A stretch of DNA of 64,000 nt from Rhodanobacter_A agri (GCF_044904705.1 NZ_JADIKL010000010.1:1-64000); one strand, 5' to 3'. Positions 53,355-62,196 are shown, counted from the stretch's first letter. Numbers and translations: made by a program. The notes: a model not told the origin generated them from the sequence alone.

Positions 53355-55576
53355 ACGCCGATGCCGTCTGGGGCCACCCGCTGCTGCTCGCCCAGGTGCT
53401 GCGGCCACGCCGCGACGGCCGCAGCGAAGTGGCGCTGCGCGTCGACGCGCTGGGCGAACCGCGCCGCGCGCTCGCGCTGGAACAGGCGATCCGCGCCCTG
53501 CCCGGCGTCGAGCGCGTAGCCATCCTCCCCGCCGCCCGCCGCCTGCGCGTGGTGTGGGATGGGCGCCGGCTCTCGCTGGATACCCTGGTCGAGCGCTGCG
53601 CCGCGCTGCAATGCCCGGCCCAGCCACTACCGCACGACGATGCCGACGACACGCGTGCCGCCGAACTGCACGATGTGCTGAAACGCCTGCTCGTCGCCGG
53701 CATGTGCATGATGCAGGTGATGGCCTATGCGCTGGTGATCTACATCGGCGCGGTCGATTTCGTGGATTTCACCACCCGCGGCCTGTTCCGCTGGCTGGGC
53801 TTCCTCACCACGATCCCGCTGGTGGCCTATTCCGCGCGGCCGTTCTTCGTCGGCGCCATGCGCGAGCTGCGCGAACGCCGGCTCGGCATCCATTTGCCGG
53901 TGGCGCTGGCGGTGGCGCTGGTGTTCATCGCCAGCGCTTGCAACACGCTGCGCGGCAGCGGCGAGATCTACTTCGATTCGGTGAGCATGTTCGTGTTCCT
54001 GCTGTTGGCCGCGCGCTACGTTGAGCTGCGCGCGCGCCAGCACGGCAATGCGCTGGGCGACGCCGTGCTCGACGCGGCCCCGCTACTCGCACAGCGACTC
54101 GGCGACGGCGGCGCGCTGGAAACCGTGCCCGCGCTGGCGCTGCGCGTCGGCGACCGCGTGCACATCGCCGAAGGTGCCAGCGTGCCCGCCGACGGCGTGC
54201 TGGAGGTCGATGCGGCGCGGCTGGACGAAGCCCTGCTCACCGGCGAATCGCGCCCGGTGCAACGCTACCGCGGCGAACGCCTGGTGGCCGGCAGCGTGTT
54301 GCTGGACGGCCCGGCCACGCTACGCGTGGAATGCAGCGGTGAAGCCACCGCCATGGCACGCATCGGGTCGCTGGCCGCCCGGGCACGCCAGGCACGCAGC
54401 TTCGCGACGGCCAGCGACCGCGATATCGCCCGCTTCGTGGCGCGCGTGTTGCTGCTCACCACGCTCACCGCACTCGGCTGGCTGCTGGTCGATCCCGCGC
54501 GCGCCTTCGATGCCGCGCTCGCCGTGCTGGTGGTGGCCTGCCCCTGCGCCTTCGCGCTCACCGCACCGGCGGCCTTCACCCGTGCCTTGGCCGTGCTGGC
54601 GCGCCACGGTGTGCTGGTCACCGACAGTGCCGCGCTGGACCGGCTGGCGCGTGTCGATACTGCACTGTTCGACAAGACCGGCACGCTTGGCGTGCCGCGG
54701 CTGGAACTCGCCGGCATCGAACCGCTGCGCGGCGATACCCGCGAGGAAGTCCTGGCGCTGGCTGCCGCGCTGGCTCGCGAAAGCTCGCATCCATTGGCCC
54801 GGGCACTCGCCGATGCCGCCAACCAGCATGTCCCGATGCGGCAGGCCGAACAGGTGCAAGCCGTCGCCGGCGCCGGCCTGCGCGGCACGGTCGCCGGACA
54901 CGCGCTGCGACTCGGTCGCGCCGATTTCGCGCTGGACCGCGCACCGGCTCCCGAACAGCAGCACGACGCCTTGCTGCTGGCCGACGCCGATGGTGTCATC
55001 GCCGCCTTTCGCCTCACCGAGCGACCGCGCCACGACGCGCAAGCCACCCTAGAGGCGCTGCGCCGCGACGGCATCGCGCTGAGCATCGCCAGCGGCGACG
55101 CGGCCGGACGCGTAGCGGCACTGGCCAGTACGCTCGGCATCGCCGACTGGCGCGCGCGCCAGAGTCCGGATGACAAGCTGACCCGGCTGCACCAACTGCA
55201 CGCCGAGGGCCGCGTGGTGCTCGCGGTGGGTGACGGCAGCAACGACGCCCCTATCCTCGCCGCCGCCGATGTTTCCGCCGCGCTGGCCGGTGGCGCCGGC
55301 CTGGCCCAGGCGCAGGCCGACCTGCTGCTTCTGCACGATCGCCTGGGCGGACTCGCCCGCGCCCGCGCCGTCGCGATCGAGCTGCGGCGCATCGTGGCGC
55401 AGGGCCGGCACGGGTCGCTGGTCTACAATCTATGCGCAGTACCGTTCGCCGCCCTCGGCTTCGTGCCGCCATGGCTGGCCGGCATCGGCATGTCGCTCAG
55501 TTCGCTGGCCGTGGTACTGAACGCGCTGCGCGCCGGTCGCGACGACGGCGGACCGCGACAGGAGCTGCGCGCATGA
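53351..55576 (+). CDS. ccoI: Copper-transporting P1B-type ATPase for oxidase assembly
   Basis: This 741-residue P-type ATPase has about eight membrane helices, the metal-site ACPCAFALT (C397, C399), the phosphorylation site DKTGT at D441, TGES at 297-300 and GDGSNDAP near the end. By context it exports copper for CuB of the cbb3 oxidase. The N-terminal domain keeps the fold of a heavy-metal-associated domain (ALEQAIRALPGVERVAIL) but has no CxxC; its only nearby cysteines are C83 and C88. The zinc-finger-like cysteines usual in FixI are also missing. It overlaps the genes on both sides by 4 nt. Confidence 0.93.
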   Translation: MNADAVWGHPLLLAQVLRPRRDGRSEVALRVDALGEPRRALALEQAIRALPGVERVAILPAARRLRVVWDGRRLSLDTLVERCAALQCPAQPLPHDDADDTRAAELHDVLKRLLVAGMCMMQVMAYALVIYIGAVDFVDFTTRGLFRWLGFLTTIPLVAYSARPFFVGAMRELRERRLGIHLPVALAVALVFIASACNTLRGSGEIYFDSVSMFVFLLLAARYVELRARQHGNALGDAVLDAAPLLAQRLGDGGALETVPALALRVGDRVHIAEGASVPADGVLEVDAARLDEALLTGESRPVQRYRGERLVAGSVLLDGPATLRVECSGEATAMARIGSLAARARQARSFATASDRDIARFVARVLLLTTLTALGWLLVDPARAFDAALAVLVVACPCAFALTAPAAFTRALAVLARHGVLVTDSAALDRLARVDTALFDKTGTLGVPRLELAGIEPLRGDTREEVLALAAALARESSHPLARALADAANQHVPMRQAEQVQAVAGAGLRGTVAGHALRLGRADFALDRAPAPEQQHDALLLADADGVIAAFRLTERPRHDAQATLEALRRDGIALSIASGDAAGRVAALASTLGIADWRARQSPDDKLTRLHQLHAEGRVVLAVGDGSNDAPILAAADVSAALAGGAGLAQAQADLLLLHDRLGGLARARAVAIELRRIVAQGRHGSLVYNLCAVPFAALGFVPPWLAGIGMSLSSLAVVLNALRAGRDDGGPRQELRA

Positions 55577-55761
55577 ACATCCTGCTGGTGCTTATCCCGG
55601 TCACCGCCCTGGTCGTGGCGGTGGGCGTGGCGCTGTTCTTCTGGGCAGTGAACCACCAGCAGTTCGACGACCTCGACACCCCCGGCGTCCTGCCGCTGCT
55701 GGACGAACCCGCACCGGATGCGACGCCGGACCCGGCCGAAGACAAGACAAGCAAGCCATGA
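55573..55761 (+). CDS. ccoS: cbb3 oxidase maturation protein CcoS
   Basis: This 62-residue protein has one helix (about 3-25) and the standard VNHQQFDDLDTPG signature of CcoS, followed by an acidic Pro/Asp tail. It is required for cofactor insertion into CcoN in other species. It overlaps ccoI and the haemoglobin gene by 4 nt. Confidence 0.93.
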   Translation: MNILLVLIPVTALVVAVGVALFFWAVNHQQFDDLDTPGVLPLLDEPAPDATPDPAEDKTSKP

Positions 55762-56168
55762 GTACGCTCGACGAAACCCGCATCGCCACCCTGGTCGAAC
55801 GCTTCTACGACAAAGTACGCGCAGACGCCTCCATCGGCCCGATCTTCAATGCCGCCGTGCATGACTGGCCGGAACACAAGGACTTGCTCACACGCTTCTG
55901 GTGCTCGGTGGCGCTGGGCGCGCAAAGCTATCGCGGCAACCCGATGGCCGTGCACCGCGGCCAGCCTTCGATCCGCGCCGTGCACTTCGCGCGCTGGCTG
56001 GAGCTGTGGCACGAAACCACGAACGAGGTGCTGGACGAAGACGATGCCGCACGGATGCAGGACTACGCCGACCGTATCGGCCGCAGCTTGCGCATGGGCA
56101 TGGGGCTGCCCGAACGGCTGGACGTGCGGCCGCTGGGCATCCCCATAGTCGGCGTCGGTCGCTGCTAA
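55758..56168 (+). CDS. Group III truncated haemoglobin
   Basis: This 136-residue globin has the group III pattern: LVERFYDKVRADASIGPIF, W48 in RFWCSVALG, the RGNPMAVH segment, and the proximal H76 in AVHFARWLELW. The CD/D region is short. Such globins (Ctb-like) have been linked to nitric oxide or peroxide handling and to haem-oxidase metabolism. Its start lies within the ccoS stop (ATGA), so it is the last gene of the cbb3 operon. Confidence 0.9.
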   Translation: MSTLDETRIATLVERFYDKVRADASIGPIFNAAVHDWPEHKDLLTRFWCSVALGAQSYRGNPMAVHRGQPSIRAVHFARWLELWHETTNEVLDEDDAARMQDYADRIGRSLRMGMGLPERLDVRPLGIPIVGVGRC

Positions 56169-56190
56169 GTCGCGCGCCTGGCAGCGCCAG

Positions 56191-56232
56191 ACACAACAAA
56201 GCCCGCCGGGCAGCCGGCGGGCTTTGTTGTGT
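56191..56232. terminator. Bidirectional terminator between the haemoglobin gene and tpx
   Basis: A 19-bp perfect stem (ACACAACAAAGCCCGCCGG and complement) with a GCAG loop ends both converging units. Confidence 0.94.
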
Positions 56233-56256
56233 CAGATGGCTCGCGTGGCTAGCCGA

Positions 56257-56757
56257 TCAGCCCAGCGCCTTCAGCGCCGCGTCGTAGTTCGGCTCGTGGG
56301 TGATCTCGTCCACCAGCTCGGCATGGATCACTTTGTCGTGCGCATCCAGCACCACCACGGAGCGGGCGGCCAGTCCGGCCAGCGGACCGTCGGCGATCGC
56401 CACGCCGTAGTCGCGCAGGAACTCGCGTCCGCGCATCAGCGACAGCATCTGCACGTTCTGGATGCCCTCGGCGCCGCAGAAGCGGCCCTGCGCGAACGGC
56501 AGGTCGGCCGAGATGCACAGCACCACGGTGTTGTCGAGCGTCGACGCCAGCTCGTTGAAGCGGCGCACCGAGGTGGCGCACACGCCGGTGTCCACGCTGG
56601 GGAAGATGTTCAGCACCTTGCGCTTGCCGGCATGGTTGGCCAGCGTGGCTTCGGACAGGTCACCGCCGACCAGGCGGAACGCCGGCGCCTGGCTGCCGGG
56701 CGCCGGGAAGCTGCCGTCGACGCGTACCGGTTGACCCTTGAAATGGACTGTGGACAT
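56257..56757 (-). CDS. tpx: Thiol peroxidase
   Basis: This 166-residue atypical 2-Cys peroxiredoxin reduces hydroperoxides with thioredoxin. The peroxidatic cysteine is C60 in FPSVDTGVCATS and the resolving cysteine is C94 in QGRFCGAEG. Length and both motifs match Tpx. It is monocistronic or follows the CopD-like gene 31 nt upstream on the same strand. Confidence 0.95.
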   Translation of the reverse strand: MSTVHFKGQPVRVDGSFPAPGSQAPAFRLVGGDLSEATLANHAGKRKVLNIFPSVDTGVCATSVRRFNELASTLDNTVVLCISADLPFAQGRFCGAEGIQNVQMLSLMRGREFLRDYGVAIADGPLAGLAARSVVVLDAHDKVIHAELVDEITHEPNYDAALKALG

Positions 56758-56788
56758 GGCGCACCTCGCGATGGGGGAAAGACAGGGC

Positions 56789-57241
56789 CTACAAGTAGAA
56801 CATGGTCTTGGCCAGAAAGACGATGGCTGCCATCAGCACCAGCACGATGCGGTGCGTATGGCGGAAGCGGCAGGCATTCATGCGCCCGCGCGCGCCAACC
56901 CACACCGCATTGACGAACACCCCCAGCACGCCGAACGCCAGGATCGCCTTGGCCAGCAGGAACCCGCCGAAGCGCGTACCGCCGATGCAGCGGATGCCGT
57001 CGCAACGCAGGTCGAACAGCAGACCGCCGCTGAGGAACAGCAGCAGCACCACGAACGGCATGTAGCGACGCACCCGCGTCATCACCGTAGCCTCGATCTG
57101 TTGCATCGTGGCGACATCGAAGCGCCGGTGCAGCGCCTCCAGCGCGAACACCTCGAATGCCACCGCCCCCACGAACACGATGGCGCAGGCCAGATGCAGC
57201 AGCACGATCCACGGGTAATACTGCGCGATCAGGTCCTGCAC
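56789..57241 (-). CDS. CopD-like integral membrane protein
   Basis: This 150-residue protein has four hydrophobic helices. It resembles the CopD/YphA-type membrane family, with His in LLHLACAIVFVGAVAFEVFALEALHRRF and HRIVLVLMAAIVF. It lies 10 nt after nnrS on the same strand, so the two are probably co-transcribed. Possible roles are in copper or haem handling, but no ligand is proven. Confidence 0.7.
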   Translation of the reverse strand: MQDLIAQYYPWIVLLHLACAIVFVGAVAFEVFALEALHRRFDVATMQQIEATVMTRVRRYMPFVVLLLFLSGGLLFDLRCDGIRCIGGTRFGGFLLAKAILAFGVLGVFVNAVWVGARGRMNACRFRHTHRIVLVLMAAIVFLAKTMFYL

Positions 57242-57251
57242 GGGTGGGTGC

Positions 57252-58496
57252 TCAGCCCGGCCTGCCGTCTGCGCGTGGCGTGAGATAGATCCACGCCGAA
57301 CGCAGCACCCACGGCAGGAAAGCCAGCAGCCAGGCCGCGCCCGCGATCACCAGCCACAGGTAGCGGTCGCCGCCCAGTTCGGCGCGGATGCGCAGCAGCG
57401 CCACCCCTTGCAACAGCACGAAGCACAGCCACGGTACCGGATGCATCTGCAACGGTCGTCCGGAATGACCATGGGTGACGCGCGTCACCATCGCCACCAG
57501 CATCGAGCCGAAGAAGCCGATCGCCAACGCGTGCAGCGGCGCCAGCCCCAGCACCTGTTTGCCGCGGATGACGAGCGCGAGGTCCTGCACGGAGAACAGC
57601 ACGAAGGCCATCGGCAACCAGGCGAACGCGATATGCAGCACGGCGAGCAGGCCTGGCTGCAGGCAACGCCACGGCTTCCACATCAGCACATGCAGACCGA
57701 ATAGCACGGCCAGCGGCAGGTCGCACAGCCACAGCCATTGCGGCAGGCCGGTCCAGTCCAGCCACAGATGCGCCAGCAGCAGCGACCACGCCACCGGCAG
57801 GCTCCACGCCGGCCGCCACATCGCGTAACCGGCCACCCTGTTCTTGCTGAAGAACGGCAGCATGCGATGGCACACCGTGAAGTACACCGGCAGCAGGAAG
57901 CCGAAGGTACCCAGCTTCACCGCCAGCCAGCCCAACGCCACCGGTAGCCCGGGGGCGAACAGCCAGGCAGTGAAGACCGCCAGCCCAAGCGTGCCCATGC
58001 AGAGCGCCGCCAGACAGGACCAGCCATGCCAGTTGCGGTCCGTCGCTGTGCGGAGCACCCCGGCCAATGTGCCTGTGCCCAGCAAATGACCGGCCAGCAT
58101 CGCCACCAGGCCGAGCTTGAGTAGCGCCGGCATGCCGAGCAGGCCCAGCGTGCCCAGCACGTAGCCGCCCAGCACACCGCCGGCCACCGGCAGGTAGCGC
58201 CGTGGCGACACTTCCGGCCCGTTCATCCAGCGCGGAAAGGTGGTCATCAGGAAGCCGAACATGAAGAGCGGGAACAGCCCGTACTGGATCAGCACGGCAT
58301 GTCCCCATACCGGCGGCACCGTGGGTTGCGGCCAGCGCACCCAGCCGAAGCGCAGCGAGGCCAGTTCCAGCGTCCACCAGGCCATGGCGAGCAGCACCGC
58401 CACGGTGCCGGCGAGGAACAGCGGCCGATGCGGCGCCGCCGCCAGCAGGGCGGCGGGATCGTCGGCGATGGCGGGTGAAGTCGACGCGGTGGACAT
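57252..58496 (-). CDS. nnrS: NnrS family haem-copper membrane protein
   Basis: This 414-residue protein has about twelve hydrophobic helices and the NnrS segments RPLFLAGTVAVLLAM, HAVLIQYGLFPLFMFGFLMTTFPRWM, PVYFTVCHRMLPFFSKNR and ALAIGFFGSMLVAMVTRVTHGHSGRPL. NnrS proteins help cells resist nitrosative stress and often accompany denitrification genes. The ATG at 58496 has AGGTG 6 nt upstream. An FNR-type box lies 56 bp before the start. Confidence 0.93.
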   Translation of the reverse strand: MSTASTSPAIADDPAALLAAAPHRPLFLAGTVAVLLAMAWWTLELASLRFGWVRWPQPTVPPVWGHAVLIQYGLFPLFMFGFLMTTFPRWMNGPEVSPRRYLPVAGGVLGGYVLGTLGLLGMPALLKLGLVAMLAGHLLGTGTLAGVLRTATDRNWHGWSCLAALCMGTLGLAVFTAWLFAPGLPVALGWLAVKLGTFGFLLPVYFTVCHRMLPFFSKNRVAGYAMWRPAWSLPVAWSLLLAHLWLDWTGLPQWLWLCDLPLAVLFGLHVLMWKPWRCLQPGLLAVLHIAFAWLPMAFVLFSVQDLALVIRGKQVLGLAPLHALAIGFFGSMLVAMVTRVTHGHSGRPLQMHPVPWLCFVLLQGVALLRIRAELGGDRYLWLVIAGAAWLLAFLPWVLRSAWIYLTPRADGRPG

Positions 58497-58551
58497 AAGC
58501 ACCTGGCACGGTATCCGTCCGCCATGCTGGCAGGGCGATGCCGCGAGGGCC

Positions 58552-58565
58552 CTGATCTGGATCAG
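58552..58565. promoter_or_regulatory. FNR/ANR box upstream of nnrS
   Basis: C-TGAT-CTGG-ATCA-G carries the perfect TGAT-N4-ATCA core of an FNR site. It lies between the nnrS start and the FNR-type regulator gene. The spacing suits activation of nnrS on the minus strand. Confidence 0.7.
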
Positions 58566-58573
58566 TTCCCGGC

Positions 58574-59335
58574 TTACTCCGGCAGCAGACTGGCGCCGAG
58601 TTTGCGCAGCCCATCCATGTCGAGCAGTACCAGTTCGCGCCCTTCCAGCGCGATCAGTCCCTGCCCGCGGAAACGCCCCAACACGCGGCTCACGGTCTCA
58701 GCGGCCAGCCGCAGGTAGTTCGCGATATCGGCGCGCGACATGCTGAGGTGGAAGCGCGCGGCGGGCAGACCGCGCACCGCGTAGCGCGTGGAGAGGTCGA
58801 CCAGGAACGCGGCCATGCGTTCGTCCGCGCTGTGATCCCCGGCCAGCAGCGACACCGCGCCGAGCTCCTTGCTGATCAGCCGGAACAGATGCTGCTGCAC
58901 CGCCGGCTGGCGCGCAGCGAGCGCGCTCATCGCGGGGAACGAGAAGCGGCAGAACTGGGTGTCTTCCAGCGCCACCGCATCGCAGGGGAAATGCTCGGGA
59001 TAGATCGCGTTGAGCCCCACCACCTCGCCTGGCAGGTAGAAACCCAATACCTGCTCGTTGCCGTCGCGATCGAACAGCCGCGTCTTCACCGAGCCGTTGC
59101 GCACCGCGTAGATCGCACGGAACGGATCGCCGGTGCGGAACACGTGCTCGCCCGCGCGGAACGTTCCCACGTGCTCGACCAGGCAGTGCAGCTCCATCAG
59201 CTCCGGCTTGCCGTAGCCGACCGCGATGCAGGCCTCGGCGAACGCGCAACTGGAACAGAAGCGTGTGGTGTCGCCGTCATCGGCGACCGGGCGGGCGACC
59301 AGATGCAAACGTCCTGTCGGATGGCTGGATGGCAT
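58574..59335 (-). CDS. FNR-type oxygen-sensing transcription regulator
   Basis: This CRP/FNR-family regulator has about 253 residues. The N-terminal cysteines C27, C30 and C36 (C-x2-C-x5-C as in E. coli FNR) and C129 could hold an oxygen-labile [4Fe-4S] cluster. The cyclic-nucleotide-like barrel has FRTGDPFRAIYAVRNGSVKT. The helix-turn-helix SRADIANYLRLAAETVSRVLGRF keeps the E-T-V-S-R contacts that read TTGAT half-sites. An earlier ATG at 59380 would add 15 residues. It probably controls the nearby cco and nnrS genes through the boxes noted here. Confidence 0.92.
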   Translation of the reverse strand: MPSSHPTGRLHLVARPVADDGDTTRFCSSCAFAEACIAVGYGKPELMELHCLVEHVGTFRAGEHVFRTGDPFRAIYAVRNGSVKTRLFDRDGNEQVLGFYLPGEVVGLNAIYPEHFPCDAVALEDTQFCRFSFPAMSALAARQPAVQQHLFRLISKELGAVSLLAGDHSADERMAAFLVDLSTRYAVRGLPAARFHLSMSRADIANYLRLAAETVSRVLGRFRGQGLIALEGRELVLLDMDGLRKLGASLLPE

Positions 59336-59451
59336 GGCGTGTCGCACCGCGGATATTCGGCCTGTAGCGAATGTCCGCATGATACGCGCCGCTCCGGCTG
59401 GCCGCGGGTTTCTGCGACGATGCGTCGCTGCCGCCGCCAGCGGGCTGCCGG

Positions 59452-60234
59452 CTATTTCTCCACGAAAGCCCGCTCGATCACGTAGTCGCCTGGTTCGCGG
59501 GTGCGCGGCGAGGCGTGGAAGCCGCGGCCGTCGAGCAGGGCGCAGAGGTCGTCCAGCATCGCCGGGCTGCCGCACAGCATCACGCGGTCGGTTTCCGGAT
59601 TGAGCGGCGGCAGGCCAGTGACCTCGCTCATCGCGCCATCGGCGATCGCATCCGTGATGCGGCCGCGGTTGCGGAACGGTTCGCGCGTCACCGTGGGGTA
59701 GTAAATCAGCTTCTCGCGCACCAGCTCGCCCAGATACTCGTGCTGCGGCAGTTCGTGTTCGAGGTAATGCGCGTAGGCAAGGTCGTCGACGTGGCGCACG
59801 CCGTGGGCCAGCACGATCTTCTCGTAGCGCTCGTAGGTGTCCGGGTCGCGGATGATGCTCATGAACGGCGCCAGGCCGGTGCCGGTGCCGGTGCCGAGCA
59901 GGTAGAGATGCTTGCCGGGCTTGAGGTCGGCGAGCACCAGGGTGCCAGTGGGCTTGCGCGTGACGATCAGCGGGTCGCCCGGCTTGAGGTGCTGCAGGCG
60001 CGAGGTGAGCGGGCCGTTCGCCACCTTGATCGAGAAGAATTCCAGGTGCTCCTCCCAGCTTGCGCTGGCGATCGAGTAGGCGCGCATCAGCGGCCGGCCC
60101 TCGCTCTCCAGCCCGATCATCACGAACTGCCCGCTGTCGAAGCGGAAGCCGGGATCGCGCGTAGTGCGGAAGGAGAACAGCGTGTCGTTCCAGTGCTGCA
60201 CGTCGATCACGTGCTCGGTCGCCATGGCTACCAT
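59452..60234 (-). CDS. fpr: Ferredoxin/flavodoxin-NADP reductase
   Basis: This FAD enzyme of about 260 residues moves electrons between NADPH and ferredoxin. It has the FAD motif RAYSIASASWEEHLEFFSIKV, KPTGTLVL, the NADP loop and the C-terminal EPGDYVIERAFVEK shared with Pseudomonas Fpr. The NADP loop reads GTGTGTGLAPF, two residues longer than the usual TGTG(M/L)APF. The longer start (60234) gives the same N-terminal length as Pseudomonas Fpr; ATG 60225 is the alternative. FdxA (49.4 kb) is a likely partner. Confidence 0.93.
   Translation of the reverse strand: MVAMATEHVIDVQHWNDTLFSFRTTRDPGFRFDSGQFVMIGLESEGRPLMRAYSIASASWEEHLEFFSIKVANGPLTSRLQHLKPGDPLIVTRKPTGTLVLADLKPGKHLYLLGTGTGTGLAPFMSIIRDPDTYERYEKIVLAHGVRHVDDLAYAHYLEHELPQHEYLGELVREKLIYYPTVTREPFRNRGRITDAIADGAMSEVTGLPPLNPETDRVMLCGSPAMLDDLCALLDGRGFHASPRTREPGDYVIERAFVEK
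59878..59895. repeat. Hexanucleotide tandem repeat inside fpr
   Basis: GGTGCC occurs three times in a row on the plus strand (GGCACC in the gene), coding Gly-Thr-Gly-Thr-Gly-Thr in the NADP-binding loop. The extra unit explains the two-residue insertion relative to other Fpr proteins. Confidence 0.85.
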
Positions 60235-60438
60235 CGATGTCGTCTCGCATGCCGGTCGGGGAAGCGCGCCGCCTGGCGCGGCGGCGCGGGACTCGCGTGG
60301 GACGGCAAGAGGCCGGTGAACCTGGCGAGTGGCCACGCGTGGGGTCGCAGCCGTGGCGGTCATTTTACGCGATCCCGGCCATCGCTGCCCACGGCGTTCT
60401 CCGGCATCATGCATGCAGTCCTGAGGAGGGGAGCGAAG

Positions 60439-61080
60439 ATGGAACCGAACGCCGCACCAGCCGTGCGCGAGCACCATGTCCACCAGCGTCATTTCGACCG
60501 GCTGGTGATGCTGTCCGACGGCGTGTTCGCCATCGCGATGACCTTGTCGGCGGTGGAACTGCGCCCGGAGGCGAAGCCGGGCCAGACCCTGCTGCAGGTC
60601 TGGGGCATGCCCTTGACGACCTATTTCCTCACCTTCTTCATCATCGGCATGGTGTGGCTGCAGCACCGCCGCGCGCTGGCGCAGCTGCGGCGCGCCGACA
60701 ATACGCTGACCCTGATCACCATGGTCTTGCTGAGCATGATCGCGTTGATGCCCGTGGTGATCCGCACCATGGTCACCGGCGAAAGTGGCGTGGATTCGAC
60801 CAGCGGCTTCGTGATCTATGCGCTTTCGCTGCTGGTGGTCAATCTCTGCCTTGCGGCGGGCTGGGGTTACGCGGCCTTCATCGGCCACCTGGTGCCGGAT
60901 ATGCCGAGACCGAAGGCCTGGAGCTGGCTGATGCACAACCTGTTCGTCGCGCTGGTGTGGGCGGCCATCGCCTGCTGGTTCCTGCATCTCATGTGGATGG
61001 TGGTGCTGGCGGCGGCACTGGCGCTGGCCGCGCGCATCGCCTCTGCCCGCCTGGGCCGCCGCGAGCCCGTTCCGGGCTGA
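60439..61080 (+). CDS. TMEM175/DUF1211-family membrane protein
   Basis: This 213-residue protein has six hydrophobic helices. The first carries HFDRLVMLSDGVFAIAMTL, the RxxxFSDGVFAI-type filter motif of TMEM175 potassium channels. GGAGGGGAG lies about 8 nt before the ATG at 60439 and decides the start over an ATG at 60409. A potassium-leak channel role is inferred from the motif. It stands alone between fpr (divergent) and dusA. Confidence 0.85.
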   Translation: MEPNAAPAVREHHVHQRHFDRLVMLSDGVFAIAMTLSAVELRPEAKPGQTLLQVWGMPLTTYFLTFFIIGMVWLQHRRALAQLRRADNTLTLITMVLLSMIALMPVVIRTMVTGESGVDSTSGFVIYALSLLVVNLCLAAGWGYAAFIGHLVPDMPRPKAWSWLMHNLFVALVWAAIACWFLHLMWMVVLAAALALAARIASARLGRREPVPG

Positions 61081-61121
61081 AACTCCACAGAGGCGCCGCG
61101 ATCCGGGACAATGGCGGCCTG

Positions 61122-62114
61122 ATGAACACCGTTGCCCCCCTTGCCTCCGCCGAATCCTGGCGCCTGTCCGTCGCCCCGATGATGGACTGGACCGACCGGC
61201 ATTGCCGCTACTTCCATCGCCTGTTGTCGCCGCACGCGAGGCTGTACACCGAAATGGTGACCAGCGCGGCGCTGGTGCGCGGGCGCCAGCTGCGCCTGCT
61301 CGAACACAGCCACGAGGAACACCCGGTGGCACTGCAGCTGGGCGGCAGCGAGCCCACCGAGCTGGCCGAGGCGGCGCGGCTGGGCGCAGTGGCAGGCTAC
61401 GACGAGATCAACCTCAACGTGGGCTGCCCTTCCGATCGCGTGCAATCCGGCCGCTTCGGCGCCTGCCTGATGTACGAGCCGGCACTGGTGGCCGATTGCG
61501 TGAAGGCGATGCGCGACGCGGTGACCGTGCCGGTGACCGTGAAATGCCGCATCGGCGTGGACGAGCAGGACGAATACGCCGACCTGCAGCGCTTCACCGA
61601 GATCATGCTGGAAGCCGGCGTCGAAGTGCTGGTGGTGCACGCGCGCAAGGCCTGGCTCAAGGGCCTGTCGCCGAAGGAAAACCGCGAGATCCCGCCGCTG
61701 GACTACCCGCGCGTGCACCGGCTGAAGCGCGAATTCCCGCAGCTGGTGGTCGCCATCAACGGCGGCATCACCACGGTGGAACAAGTGCAGGCCCAACTGG
61801 CCGAACTGGACGGCGTGATGCTGGGCCGCGCCGCTTACCACGACCCGTACATCCTCGCCCGGCTTGAACACGCGCTCTACGGCACGCCCCTGCCCGGCCG
61901 CAGGGAGGTGCTGCTGCGCCTGCGCCCCTACATCGAAGCCGAGCTGAAACGCGGCACCGCGCTCAAGCACATCACCCGGCATCTGCTGGGCCTGTACCAG
62001 GGCGAGCCGGGCGCGCGCGGCTTCCGCCGCGTGCTCAGCGAGGGCGCGCACCTGCCGGGCGCGGGCTGGGCGCTGATCGAGCAGGCGATGGCGCCGCTGG
62101 CGGCGGCCGCGTGA
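61122..62114 (+). CDS. dusA: tRNA-dihydrouridine(20/20a) synthase
   Basis: This 330-residue FMN enzyme reduces uridine to dihydrouridine in the tRNA D-loop. It starts with LSVAPMMDWTDRHCRYFHRLL, which is DusA-specific, and has the catalytic C102 in NVGCPSDRVQSGRFGACLM, VKCRIGVD, HARKAWLKGLSPKENR and NGGI. Length fits DusA rather than DusB or DusC. Confidence 0.95.
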   Translation: MNTVAPLASAESWRLSVAPMMDWTDRHCRYFHRLLSPHARLYTEMVTSAALVRGRQLRLLEHSHEEHPVALQLGGSEPTELAEAARLGAVAGYDEINLNVGCPSDRVQSGRFGACLMYEPALVADCVKAMRDAVTVPVTVKCRIGVDEQDEYADLQRFTEIMLEAGVEVLVVHARKAWLKGLSPKENREIPPLDYPRVHRLKREFPQLVVAINGGITTVEQVQAQLAELDGVMLGRAAYHDPYILARLEHALYGTPLPGRREVLLRLRPYIEAELKRGTALKHITRHLLGLYQGEPGARGFRRVLSEGAHLPGAGWALIEQAMAPLAAAA

Positions 62115-62196
62115 CAGCGGCGGTCCGTCCGGTCACTATTCAGCCCTGCTTGCCCAAACTGAACGACCAGAGACATACCGTGGTCGAAGCATTCCG

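Noticed and set aside
60235..60438. A tRNA or small RNA in the divergent fpr / TMEM175 gap
   Set aside because: No cloverleaf, T-loop sequence or terminator could be found.
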